From: Tilletia caries
Lineage: Eukaryota; Basidiomycota; Exobasidiomycetes; Tilletiales; Tilletiaceae
Length of the DNA stretch: 64,000 bases
Reading direction: 5' to 3'
NCBI GenBank assembly: GCA_032718865.1
Contig: JALUTQ010000033.1
Span: 558,001 to 622,000, forward strand
Each line of letters opens with the position of its first letter. Within the stretch, counting starts at the first letter, position 1. The translations under genes were made by a program, and so were the position numbers. Below, in pieces: positions 22,956-33,313 of the stretch. The notes under the pieces were generated by a model that was not told the origin of the DNA, ran no database searches, and saw only the letters and a list, made by a program, of their open reading frames with translations.

Positions 22956-25280
22956 TCAAAAGCGTGCCACGTTGCTCGCGAGCGGCGTCTCGAGGTCGAG
23001 GTGTGCCATCGGGTTCAAGACCTGCAGACCGGAAAGACCGAGGACGGTGTTGGAGTTGGGCGAGGCTGCCATGTTAGGGCTTGCACGCAACGAAGCCTTC
23101 ACGCCCGACGAAAGGGAGCCTTGCTGCTGTTGCTCCTGCTGCTGGTGCTGCTGCTCGCTCTCGTCCTCGCTGTAACCAGTCCGCATCAGCCCATCGACAA
23201 AGTCCTGGCCGAGCAGGGTCGGGGTAGGTGGGAGAGCCGCTTTCCGGTTTCCTCCCACAGCCTTGGGCTGGTAGAGAGATCGCATGCCCTCGCCCAGCAT
23301 GGCTGGCAAGCCGATGGACTTGCTGAGGGGTGCACCGGGCATCGAGACGGAGGTAGCCATGCTCGTCGGTCCCATGTCGTGTGGGTATCCCAGCCTCAGC
23401 TTACCCAGACCGAGATCAAAGTCCTGGTGGAGGTTGCTGTGCGTCGAGGCAGAGCGGCCGAGCGGCGAGGAGTTGAGGTTGAGGAGCGAGCCGGGTTCGA
23501 CGTAGTCGAGGGGACCCCGTCGGCGCCAGTTCGAAGACCAGTCTGCGTCGGAGACCCACTGCCCAGCAGCAGTAGCAGCGGCAGCGGCGGTGTCCGCACC
23601 GCTTCCCATACCACCATAGCCGTACTTGGCCATCTTGGCGAACCGCTCCTTCTCATCGGAGTCGAAAACATCGCGGCCAGATGCCGAAGAGCCGTAGGAA
23701 GTGTAGCTGTCCGAGCTCTGCATACTCTCCGTTCGACGCATCATGTCCGACTCGGGAAGAGAAGACGTGCTCGAGGCAGGCGAGGGCAGTGGGCTTGAGT
23801 ATGCCGACGAGGAGGCCGAGACAGCGCCAGGCGTAGCTGTGTACGGTGTCGATGTGGCGGAGAGCAAGTATCGGTTCGGGTGTCCGTCGAAGGGTGAGAA
23901 AGGAGTGGCGAGGACGTTTGTGCCTGCTCCTGTTCCATAAGGCCGCGAGCTCCATGTGCTGGGTGAGCAGGGAGTCCCAGCGGCAGCAGCAGGGAAGGGC
24001 AGCGGGAGCGGCATCGAGGACGTGGGCGAGATGTTGGACCCGATCGCATTGTTGCGGTTGCCGTAGCGGAAGGACGATGCCGGTGTCTGGTGGACGTTGC
24101 CGAACAGACTGGCAGGAGAAGACGAAGCGTCCGGTGCGGGAGAGACCGAAGGACGGCGAGGGCTGGATGCCGGGTTGGACATACCCATGGGACGACGCTT
24201 GAGTGCTTGAGCTGCAATCTGTTCCTGTTGGGCGAGAGCAGCCATGACCTCGGGCGAGAGATGAGGTGCAGCCGAAGCCAAGGACACAGCTGGCATCGGA
24301 GCAGCCGACGAAGGCATAGGCATCGCATTGGACGTAGCAGCCGTCTGCTCCAGCGTACTGTTGACGAAGTGGTTGAAGTTCGCCTGGGCCTCGAGATACT
24401 TGAGGTAAGCACTGGCAAGCGATGCCGTGTTGCTGGCTGCACCCGAGTGAGAGGGCTGGGCCAGCATGGTTTGATAGGCGAGGAGCATCTCGACGTTGGG
24501 GTCGCTGCTGGGCAACCCACCGGCAGGAAGGGCCATGGGGGAAGGAGGACCGAAAGGCGAGCTAGATGATGCCATGTATTGCGCCTCTTCTTCCTCCATC
24601 TCGAGCTCGCCGTCTTCATTGTAAGTAGCCGATCCCTTATTGGCACTCTGGGTGTAGTACGCACTCGCAATGTGCGGGGAGACGTTCGTGGGTGAAGGAA
24701 GTGGTCGTTCGTACGGACTGCGTCGACCGGCGGTGACGCCGGTGGGCGAAGGCGATAGACCACCACTGTGAGGCATCGAACCGAAAGAGGCGGGCGACAG
24801 TTCGGAGCGGAGCAAACCCGGGGCATTGATGGCAATGGGAGCCAAAGGCTTTCGGAACGATCCGGTGGAATTGAGCTCGGGAGCGTTCGACTGCGCTGCC
24901 GCTCGACGGGCTGCAAGGTTCGAGGGTTTGGCACTCAAGGTAGGCGGTGACGGTGTTCGCTGTTGCGAGTGAGGGACAGACGGCGTGGACCTGTTGCTGC
25001 TCGACCGCTTCGAGTCCGAGTTCCCACCGCTGCAGCCGAGCTTGGTGAAACCTCCGGCCACGCTCGTGTTGTCACGGTACTTCGTAATCTTGTAGGCTCC
25101 CCCGGTCTTCCGGTCGACGTGCTCGGTGGTGATGCTGTGAGGAGCATTGGTCGAAGGCGACGTGTGTCCCGTCGTCGCCGTGATCGAGTTCGGAGAGGAC
25201 AGCATTGACTTTAGGTTGGCGGAAGCACCGCCTGTGGCCGCAATAGAAGCGAATGAAGGCTTCGAGGTCTTGACGGACAT
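22956..25280 (-). CDS. Ser/Pro-rich low-complexity protein
   Basis: 774 aa in one exon when started at the ATG at 25280. The frame continues up to an ATG at 25355, but two splice-acceptor-like sites (TTTTGCAG and GTAAACAG) stand just before 25280, which points to a 5' UTR intron and the shorter start. The only motif-like part is near the N-terminus (GGAYKITKYRDN..VAGGFTKL). The rest is rich in Ser, Pro, Ala and SP/TP sites, with an acidic patch (DGELEMEEEEAQYM), an Ala run and a Gln-rich stretch near the end. The composition suits a phosphorylated regulator in nucleus or cytosol. Family not recognised. Confidence 0.75.
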   Translation of the reverse strand: MSVKTSKPSFASIAATGGASANLKSMLSSPNSITATTGHTSPSTNAPHSITTEHVDRKTGGAYKITKYRDNTSVAGGFTKLGCSGGNSDSKRSSSNRSTPSVPHSQQRTPSPPTLSAKPSNLAARRAAAQSNAPELNSTGSFRKPLAPIAINAPGLLRSELSPASFGSMPHSGGLSPSPTGVTAGRRSPYERPLPSPTNVSPHIASAYYTQSANKGSATYNEDGELEMEEEEAQYMASSSSPFGPPSPMALPAGGLPSSDPNVEMLLAYQTMLAQPSHSGAASNTASLASAYLKYLEAQANFNHFVNSTLEQTAATSNAMPMPSSAAPMPAVSLASAAPHLSPEVMAALAQQEQIAAQALKRRPMGMSNPASSPRRPSVSPAPDASSSPASLFGNVHQTPASSFRYGNRNNAIGSNISPTSSMPLPLPFPAAAAGTPCSPSTWSSRPYGTGAGTNVLATPFSPFDGHPNRYLLSATSTPYTATPGAVSASSSAYSSPLPSPASSTSSLPESDMMRRTESMQSSDSYTSYGSSASGRDVFDSDEKERFAKMAKYGYGGMGSGADTAAAAATAAGQWVSDADWSSNWRRRGPLDYVEPGSLLNLNSSPLGRSASTHSNLHQDFDLGLGKLRLGYPHDMGPTSMATSVSMPGAPLSKSIGLPAMLGEGMRSLYQPKAVGGNRKAALPPTPTLLGQDFVDGLMRTGYSEDESEQQHQQQEQQQQGSLSSGVKASLRASPNMAASPNSNTVLGLSGLQVLNPMAHLDLETPLASNVARF

Positions 25281-27558
25281 GTTAACCCTGTTTACGGCTG
25301 CAAAATCACGTTCCTGGTGCGAGTGACGAGAACTTCTGTGAGCTGGGTTGCGCATTTGCCACAGAGCTTTGAGAAGAAGCGTACCCGAATCAGATGTCCT
25401 TGTTTGAAAGCGGGGGAAGGACCTAAAGTGAGGTGAGAAAGAGAACAGGGAGGGAGGATGAGGGAGGGGAAGATGTATGTCAACAACTAGAGTGACTTGA
25501 ACAGCGAGCGTCTTGACTTATAAAGATGCTCCCAAGAAGATAGGATAAGAACCAAAGTTTGAAGCATGGTTCAGCGGGGATCATCGAAAAGGCAATAATC
25601 ATTGGAGAACAACTGCTGGCGTGCGGAGGAGCAGCAGAGGTCCCATACCGACCCCTGACTTGACTTTCTTTGGACATGCCGATGTAACAATGGAAGGCCT
25701 GCCCGTCAGAATGCACAAATGGCTGAATAGTGCGGAACTGCTGGGAAGGGGGGCGCAGAAGGGATGTGATGGACTGGAGGGGTAGCGCGCGAGAGGAGAA
25801 AGAGAGAGAGCGAAAGGGAAGAATAGACTTCAGCGTTCAGAACTGTGCAGACGGAGTAAATCATCGCCGCTCGGTGAGAAAGCGTATCTTTCCCAAGCAT
25901 TGCCAGGGAAGGGGCAACAGCGCTATCTTCTTCCAACTGACGCGCCGGCGTTCGTGCCTTCTCTGATTCTCTCCCCGTGGATGGATGGGGATGAAGGCGA
26001 TCGGGCTGCAGGGGAAGCGGTCTGTGATCCTGGGCAATCCGACGTTCCGAAGGCTGGTGATTGGGAAGATGGTCTGCGATAAGATTCGTGAGGCAAAGTA
26101 GAAGCGACGAAGGGCGGGCTGAGAGGTCTGAAAGGGTGACGAAATGCAGGAGGCAGGCACCAGGTCAGCCGGTCGGTGAGTATGCAGTCAGCGTAGTAAC
26201 AGGCCTTGAATCCAGAGACTGCCAACGGTCGTGGGCGGCGGGAAGGAGGTAAGCTGGACGAGACAAGGGTAAAGTTCAGCGGTGGGGAGAGGGAAAGGGC
26301 CCAGCAGTAGCGGGACTGATCGATACGCCGACGTTCAGCCTTCCAAGGGGCGGAGTGCGAAGTAGGCTATGTAGGGAGCAGCGTCCGCCGTCCGTCCGCC
26401 TGCGCCCTCCCAGCGCCCAGTATTCCTGCAGCCTCATCACGCTCGCTGACAGCTGAGCGAAAGGTCAAGGGCGGAAGCGCTGCACGGTGCCTGACAAGTG
26501 AGACCGACCGTGGGAGAACAAGGCCCAAGGACAGGGTACAAACCATATCTTCACTCGTTCGCCAGAGCTTGTGTGATTAGCCGCGTTCCGGCCGTCGGTG
26601 AGAGAGGGGAGGAAGGGGAAAAGGTCAACGAAAGAAGCTAAAAGCGCTGCAACAACGGGAAGCTCCAAAACTTCGCCTATATGATGGGTATCGCCCCCGA
26701 TCATGGCAGTCCTGGCTCTGCGAGAGGGCCGGGTCACGAGGGACAGAAAGGCGAGAGGATACACGACCTTCATGGGTGCCCGCCCGGGCGTTCGTGAATT
26801 CGTGTTTGCTCATGCGCGCTCATGTTCAAACAATCGAAGACGCGGAGCATCAGAAGGACCAGAAGCCGGGCCAAAAGTCTGGAAGGAGGAGAGGGGGGGC
26901 GGAAGCGAGGCGAAGATCGGGAACGGGGTGGGACAATACCGGCCTCGTGCCTCTCAAGCGTCAGGGAGCGATAGCGCGGATGCGATGCGAGAGCGTGTTG
27001 CCCGGGGCGGGTGTCTTCTTTCGTTTTTGTCCGCCGGTTGTTGGTGTTGGGTTCGAACTCGAAGTGGAACAACAGCGGCGACAGCAACACCTCCTTGCTG
27101 CGTTAACCGCTTTTTGACACAGATACACAATTCGATAACCTTCATGCTGAGCAGCTGAGATATGTTATGGTATGATCAAAGCACCGTCATCGGTCATCGA
27201 ACGAGCCGTGCAGTCGTTCTCGCCATCGGAAAGGCTGACGGAGGAAGTCCATAAGCATGGCTGCATGAAAGGCCGCAAAGGAGGCGCGGACGCGTTCTCT
27301 CTGTTTCCTTGCCTCACGTGCAGTCCAGCTCCATCGTACGCGTTGCAGAGCAAGAATCGCGGTCTGATAAACATCCTACGACGTCAAGAACTGTCGGATT
27401 CTTTCTTCCTCAGTCATGCCCGCTTCTCTGCCATCAGCCGGACGACCTTCAAGGGATTGACACAGGCAGAAAGCAAAGATTCGCATTGGTGTATACAGCT
27501 TTGAAGGTGCTGAGCCGACGAACAGAAATCCGAGAGGAGGAGGTGGAGGGGGATCCGA
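25281..27558. other. long upstream region of Ser/Pro-rich gene
   Basis: About 2.3 kb between the start of the Ser/Pro-rich gene and the stop of GET3, both minus strand. It includes a purine-rich strip (about 25730-25830) and a GC-rich strip (26870-27010). No supported ORF. A long leader with upstream introns is likely near 25280-25400. Confidence 0.5.
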
Positions 27559-28893
27559 TCATGCCGATGGAGGTACGTATGGCTTGATGAGGTATTGCTG
27601 GGAACATCGCAGAGAGAGAAAAGGAGATGAGCCCATAAACGACGACCGAGAGAGGCGGAAGGGGGGTTGCAGTGACTCACCGAGAAGTTCTTGATCTTCT
27701 CCACACCTCTGATCTCTTCTGTCAGAAGGGGCATCTTGACCAGGTGGAAATCCTCTCCGTACAACTCTGTCATTTCGCCGAGGTACTTCTCCTGCATGGA
27801 TTTCCGCACTGCGCAGTGGTCGCAATTTGAGCCTGTTTAAGGAACAAAATAGCGCAGTCAGCACGCGACACCTCTTTCTCGTGCTAATGCGGAGGTCAGA
27901 GTGGTCCCCGAGCGCGAGAGTACGAACCTGGCTTGGGGTAGAGGAGCTGGTTGCAGACGATGGTGTGGGAGTCGATCTCGTACTGGGTCAATTCCTGGAT
28001 CAACCGCTCGGTCTCGTACAGGGACAGGAATTCGGCAATGCAGACGCAGACGAAGGTCGTTGTGTCCTGTTTGCCCGGTCAATGGGAGAGTGCGCGTCTG
28101 TGCGGTTAGCATTGGAAGCCTTCACAAAGGAATGGTATGGAGAGATGACGACGTACGGGATCCTTGAACTGGGAGTTTACTTCGTTGATGACTGCGCGCA
28201 TGCTGTCCAGCTTTTGGAACATGTCCTCCTGGGGATTGCCACCCCCACCCCCCATCATGCTGGTGACCTGACCGAGCATCGGACCCAAGTTCCGGCCCAA
28301 GGTGCTGAACTTTGCCAGCGCCTTTTCGAGCACGGTGGGGAAGCTGAGGAAGCGAAGTGTATGTCCGGTGGGAGCGGTGTCGAAGATGATGGTCTCGTAC
28401 TCCATGTTCTTGACGAGCTTCATGATTTCTGCGAAACCCATGGCTTCGTCGACTCCCGGGATGGCAAAGGCGAGATCTTGCATCATGCCTTGCATGGCGC
28501 CCCCCTGTGCTTCTGAGTTTTGTACCATCTCCTGTATGCTGGAGATGGGGTCAATCTCCATGGCCGAGAGGTTTTCGAAGCCGTTGACCTTGGTCGGTTC
28601 CTTTCCGAATTTTTGAGCAAAGGCATCGGAGAGATTGTGTGCGGGGTCGGTACTGATGAGGAGGACGCTCTTGCGCACGGCGGCCAGTTGAACAGCCAGC
28701 GCACTGCAAAGGATGTACATTATGGAGAGTGAGCAGGACGGGGTTCATCCTCGACAGCATTAAGGTAGTAGTTGGCTCACCTGGATGTCGATGTCTTTCC
28801 GACACCACCCTTCCCGCCGACAAAGATCCAGCGGAGGGACTTCTGGTCGAGGATATTCTGGAGCGTGGGTTCGAGCTGTTCGGTCGCTGTCAT
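27559..28893 (-). CDS. GET3: Get3/ArsA-type ATPase, tail-anchored protein targeting
   Basis: Five exons: 28893-28781, 28703-28157, 28066-27928, 27832-27681 and a 39-nt last exon 27597-27559, giving 329 aa, close to the usual length of Get3. It is the cytosolic homodimeric ATPase that takes tail-anchored membrane proteins from the Sgt2 complex to Get1/Get2 at the ER. Seen: deviant P-loop [10 protein letters not shown], switch [15 protein letters not shown], the Met-rich client-binding segment ([20 protein letters not shown]), the A-loop [13 protein letters not shown], and the zinc-binding CDHC that holds the dimer together. The end [12 protein letters not shown] matches the family. Divergent from the RRM gene at 29354, sharing a 460-bp upstream region. 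Confidence 0.95.
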
Positions 28894-29353
28894 GGCGGGA
28901 GACTGTGTGCTGCTGAGTACGAGTGCTGATGATTATGAGCTGTCGTGTGTGAGCGCGAGATGGGCTGGGCGAAGCTTCTGCCCTGCCACCAGCATGATGC
29001 GCTCGCTGCCCGTGCTCAGCTGGAGCGAGTCGTTGCGCAACGATTGCCGTTATGAGGTCATTTGATTTGATTCTTTGGTTCTTTCGTACGAGAGAGAAAG
29101 GATGAGAGTCACGTGACTGCGCAAGAAGGTGACTCACCCAGTCCCCACGTTCCGACGAGATGCGAAGCTCATCTGAAGCAGGGAAGCACCGCAAAGGTTC
29201 TCATCACACAATTTCCTTTTTCCCTCACTTTCACTTGTTCTCTGTCTGCGGCTCTGCGCACTGATTACTGATCAGCAATATTCCTCACGCTGTCCGCTCT
29301 CGTTCTTCCCACCATCTCGTCCCCTGCCTAACCCTTCCCACACAAACCCTTCG
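28894..29353. promoter_or_regulatory. shared divergent promoter, GET3 and RRM gene
   Basis: 460 bp between two divergent ATGs. It must carry both promoters. The right half is CT-rich (TTTCCTTTTTCCCTCAC near 29210), typical of fungal transcription starts. No TATA box of clear quality is seen. Confidence 0.5.
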
Positions 29354-32095
29354 ATGCCGGAGACCCTCGGCCAGAGCACCAATCCCATCCACGCAGCAGC
29401 AGAGCCAGAACCAGAACCAGCAGCACAGCCAGACCTCGCATCCGCAGCAGCCAACAAGACTGAGGATCTCACTGAGTACGAGCAGGACATCCCCCTCAAC
29501 AACAACAACGACGACAACAACGACGACAACGAGGCAGACGACGATCGCCGAGACTACCGCAGCAGACGCGACTACAGCAAGAACAACAGCAGCACCACCA
29601 GCAGAAGCCACCTCCGACACGGAGACTCCTACAACCCGCGCAACTCATCTTCCCGACGATCCCGCTCACCCACACCCCGATCCCGCTCGCCCCGTTCTCC
29701 CCGCTCCCGCTCTCCCCGATCACGCTCGCCTCGATACCGCAGCATGTCCGTCACCTCCGAAACGAACAACAAGAGCCGCAACCCAGGCGAACGCGCCGTC
29801 GCGTCACAGGTCAAGAGCTCAGAAGCAGCAAAGCGCTCCAAGAAGGAATGTCGCGTCTACGTCGGCAACTTGGCCTACTCTGTCAAGTGGACCGACCTCA
29901 AGGATTTCATGAAGGCGGGTGGGTGTTGATGTCCTTGTTGTTGTTGTCGTTGATGTTGTCCTCTGTTCAAGGGGCGCGGTCTGGGGGTCGAAAAGTGGGG
30001 AAAGGTAGGATTCGTGCTGTTGAGAGGTTGACGAGGAAGGTAAGGACAGGGTGGATTGGAGGTGACCAAGGTTACTTTGCATCGGTCCCAACACGATCCG
30101 GCGCGCAACCATACCGGCCAGAAGACCCTCTACGTCCAAAACGCACCGTTTTTGATGAACAGGTCGGCCCATCCAGACCGCCCAATATCATTCGATGACT
30201 CGACCCCATGGACACACCTCCTTCAGCCCTGTGCCAATCCCCTCCCCTTGGAACTTCTCCCCCCGAGAAACCCCCACCGCGCACCCGGATAGGACACTGA
30301 TTGAGCTGGCGGAATGTGGGAGAGTTGGCTGACGGATGTATGTTGCTCTTGGATTCCCCCTCCCCTCCCCTTTTCACTCCCTCCCCCCCACTTGTTGGAT
30401 GGTTACTGTCGGCTGTGTTACTCGGAAACGCTGGTGCGTTGACGATGTATCCACTGGACCATGCGCTCCCTTCGATGCGATCACTCGGACCATCTTCCAA
30501 CACCACAGCCGGAGAGGTCGTTTTTGCCGAGGTCCTTACCCTGCCGAACGGCATGTCCAAGGGCTGCGGGTGAGTTTTTTTCTGCTCTGGTCCCAATATT
30601 GCCTTGACGTGTTTGTTCACATTGGTCTTCACTTCTACCCAATCAGCATTGTCGAGTATGACAACCCGGAAGATGCCCAACGCGCCATCCGCGAGCTGAG
30701 TGATACCCCACTCAACGACCGCAACGTCTTTGTCCGAGAGGTACGTTCCTTTCCCCTCCCTTCCGTTGCTCTGATCCGTGCCATTGACCACCTCCGCACT
30801 GCGCTCGTTCTTCTTCTCTAGGACCGCGAGGACGAAGCCCGCTATGGTACCGCTACCACCACCGCACGACCTCCCGTTGGCGGCCATGCCCCGCGCGGGT
30901 TTGCTGCCGGTGGAGGAGGCCGCGGCGGATATGGCGGCGGTGGAGGCCGTGGTGGCTTTGGCGGCGCGCCTGCTCCTGGTATGGGCGCGTACGCTCACGC
31001 GCAGGGCGGCACTCAGCTTTATGTTGGCAACGTACGTTTCAGCATCCCCCCTTCTTCTGTACCCAGGGTCTGTTCAGCGCTCACTTCATGATTCCTAACA
31101 TCCCGACCTTCCGCCCCACAGCTGCCGTACTCCGTTGGCTGGCAGGATCTCAAGGATCTCTTCCGCTCCGCCGGAAATGTCGTCCGGGCTGACATCCAGA
31201 ACGGCGCCGACGGCCGACCGAAAGGGTCCGGTATCGTCGTCTTCTCGAACCCGAACGACGCCCACAACGCGATCTCGATGTACAACGGGTGGGAGTTCCA
31301 GGGCCGGCCATTGGAGGTCCGCGAGGACCGGTTTGCGGGCATGGGCCCGCCCCATGGCGTGGCGTCTGCTCCTGGTGGCGGCGGACCAGGCTTTAATGCC
31401 GGTGGATGGGCTGGTGGAGCTGGTGGTGGTGGTGGTGGCGGCTACCGCGGTGGCCCAGGAGGAGGAGGTGGTGGTGGGTACGGCGGCGGCGCTGGCGGTG
31501 GAGGGGGCCGTGCCGGAAGTTCGTACGCTCCTGCACCGCGATATGCGGGTGGGTACGCGAATGTGCCGACGGGCCCATCGGGCGGCGGCGGTGGCGGCGG
31601 TAACCCTCCCAGTCTGCAAATCTACGTGAAGAACGTGAGTTCATGCACCTCCTCTCCGCAAACATGGAAGCTGGAAGTTGGAAGGTGAGAAAGCTGAACG
31701 TCCCTTTTTATTTTTTTTTGCACCTTTTCGTTACAGCTGCCTTGGTCGACGTCGAACGAGGACCTGGTCGAGCTCTTCCAGACGACGGGCAAGGTCGACG
31801 AGGCCGAGATCTTGTATGAGAACGGCCGGTCTAAGGGTGCCGGTGTTGTCCAGTTTGCGACGACGGAGGAGGCTGAGACGGCGATTGCCAAGTTTAGCGG
31901 GTATGTGACCTGTCTCTCTTTTGCGAATGTCGCGGATGAGTCGACTTACTTTGTGTCTTTCTATTTCCCTCGGGCGCTCTTTCGCACAGATATGTCTACG
32001 GTGGTCGGGCACTTGATCTCGAGTTCAACCGGCAGTGGCGCGATTTCGCTGCTGTCCGGGCAGGCGGCGGTGACGGAGGTGGGATGCAGATGTAA
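29354..32095 (+). CDS. three-RRM SR-like mRNA-binding protein (Gbp2/Hrb1 type)
   Basis: Seven exons: 29354-29918, 30509-30569, 30647-30740, 30822-31031, 31122-31634, 31737-31900 and 31990-32095, 570 aa. Order: acidic and Asn/Asp-rich start, an RS domain (repeats of RSRSP, about residues 105-135), RRM1 (about 165-240, RNP2 VYVGNL), an RGG-like Gly-rich spacer, RRM2 (about 305-385, LYVGNLPYSV and GSGIVVF), a long Gly-rich spacer, RRM3 (about 476-555, IYVKNLPWST). This layout matches yeast Gbp2/Hrb1, which bind nascent mRNA through THO/TREX and escort it out of the nucleus. Intron 1 is 590 nt, far longer than all other introns here, and splits RRM1. Confidence 0.92.
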
Positions 32096-32286
32096 AGGAA
32101 GGTGCTTCGCCTCCCTCGACGCCCCAGTTTCGACTTTGCTCCTCCTCCCTTCCTGACTTGATCATCACGTCCCAAAATCTTCAAAGCGAAGGCAAACTAT
32201 CTTCCACTGCTCTTTCGACTTTTTCTCCTGCTCTTTCGAAAGCTCTTCCTGGACACAAATAAGAAATCGACCCCCAGCCCCCGACG

Positions 32287-32338
<52 letters not shown>

Positions 32339-33313
32339 TCTGCTCTCTCATCAGAGATTCTCCCCCAAAATCCAACGTTCGTGACTTCTATCTTCTTTCG
32401 TGTTGGGCTGACGTGGGGAACTGGGCAGGGACGTGCGTCCGGCGAGGATAGCGCTGTATCCGATATCCGACCTCGACCCTATAGTCGAAGTCGTCCTGAC
32501 TCCTGAGCCTGACGCCGACGGCCGCTCATGCCAACCGCCAGAGAGCCTTACCAACTGCGGCCTGCGGGCGACTGTGCATGGCGGGCGGAATGAATACGAC
32601 AGATGGTGTGGCATGCACACCCTGTCACCTTCCCGAGCGACCCGACTCGGCGCACTTCCCTAAATCGCCTCTCATCTTGCAGGCCTGGATACCTTGAGCC
32701 TCCTGCTTTTCCTGAACAAACAAACAGCCACGGCTGGCTCTCATCTTTCTCATCTGATTCCACAACTTCTCATTTCGGTGTGCACCGTGCGATGTGTGAG
32801 GTCTGCTTTGAGGTGTTGTGGGTGAGCGGTGAGCGAGCCGCGTCCCGCGATGAGCATGAGGGGCAGGCAACTGGCAACCCCACGGCCTGAACTTTCCCCA
32901 CATCTCGCCCATCGCCCATAGCACGCTTGTAAGTTGGGACCCTAGATAACTTATGGGGGGGCGCTCAAAGACAAACGTGAGATGTCGGCCAATTTATCTC
33001 ACATCTAACATCTTCCCGCTACTCACTTGACCTTGAATCTCCCTTCAGTGCTTTGGCTGCGAACCACCATAACCGCTAAAGCAGCACGGATGTATCCTAC
33101 GGACGACTGCTCGCTCCGGAGTGACTGCTCGCTCCGTGGTAGACCCGTTATGGACACCTGCCACCACATTATTACCTAGAAGGGCTGGCCCCGCTCCTTG
33201 CTGAATCTTCTGTCCATCCCCCCTCCAACACAGGATGCAACCCAGTCACCCTCCCGGGAGAGTTCCTCAGAGATTCACACGAGCGCGAACCCTTCCTTGT
33301 ATCGATATCGGCC
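32096..33313. other. intergenic with CT microsatellite and empty insertion sites
   Basis: Downstream of the RRM gene. Holds a (CT)n tract (about 32296-32335). It also holds the uninterrupted sequences CAAAATCCAACGTT (about 32370) and GTTGGGCTGACG (about 32404) that are the target sites of the LINE and solo LTR in the second copy. The right part is the GH30 promoter. No gene seen. Confidence 0.7.

Noticed and set aside
23741..24934. Long open frame (397 codons) on the minus strand overlapping the Ser/Pro-rich gene in another frame
   Set aside because: It is very rich in Arg, Pro, Ser and Leu, as expected for an out-of-frame reading of a Ser/Pro-rich gene; no motif or own promoter.
27040..27070. 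GGGTTCGAACTC resembles a tRNA T-loop
   Set aside because: The flanking bases cannot form the T-stem or an acceptor stem, and no A/B-box spacing or anticodon arm is seen.
31095..31619. Antisense open frames over the Gly-rich part of the RRM genes (also 35852-36400)
   Set aside because: They arise from GGT/GGC repeats read on the other strand (runs of Thr, Ala, His) and contain no recognisable domain.
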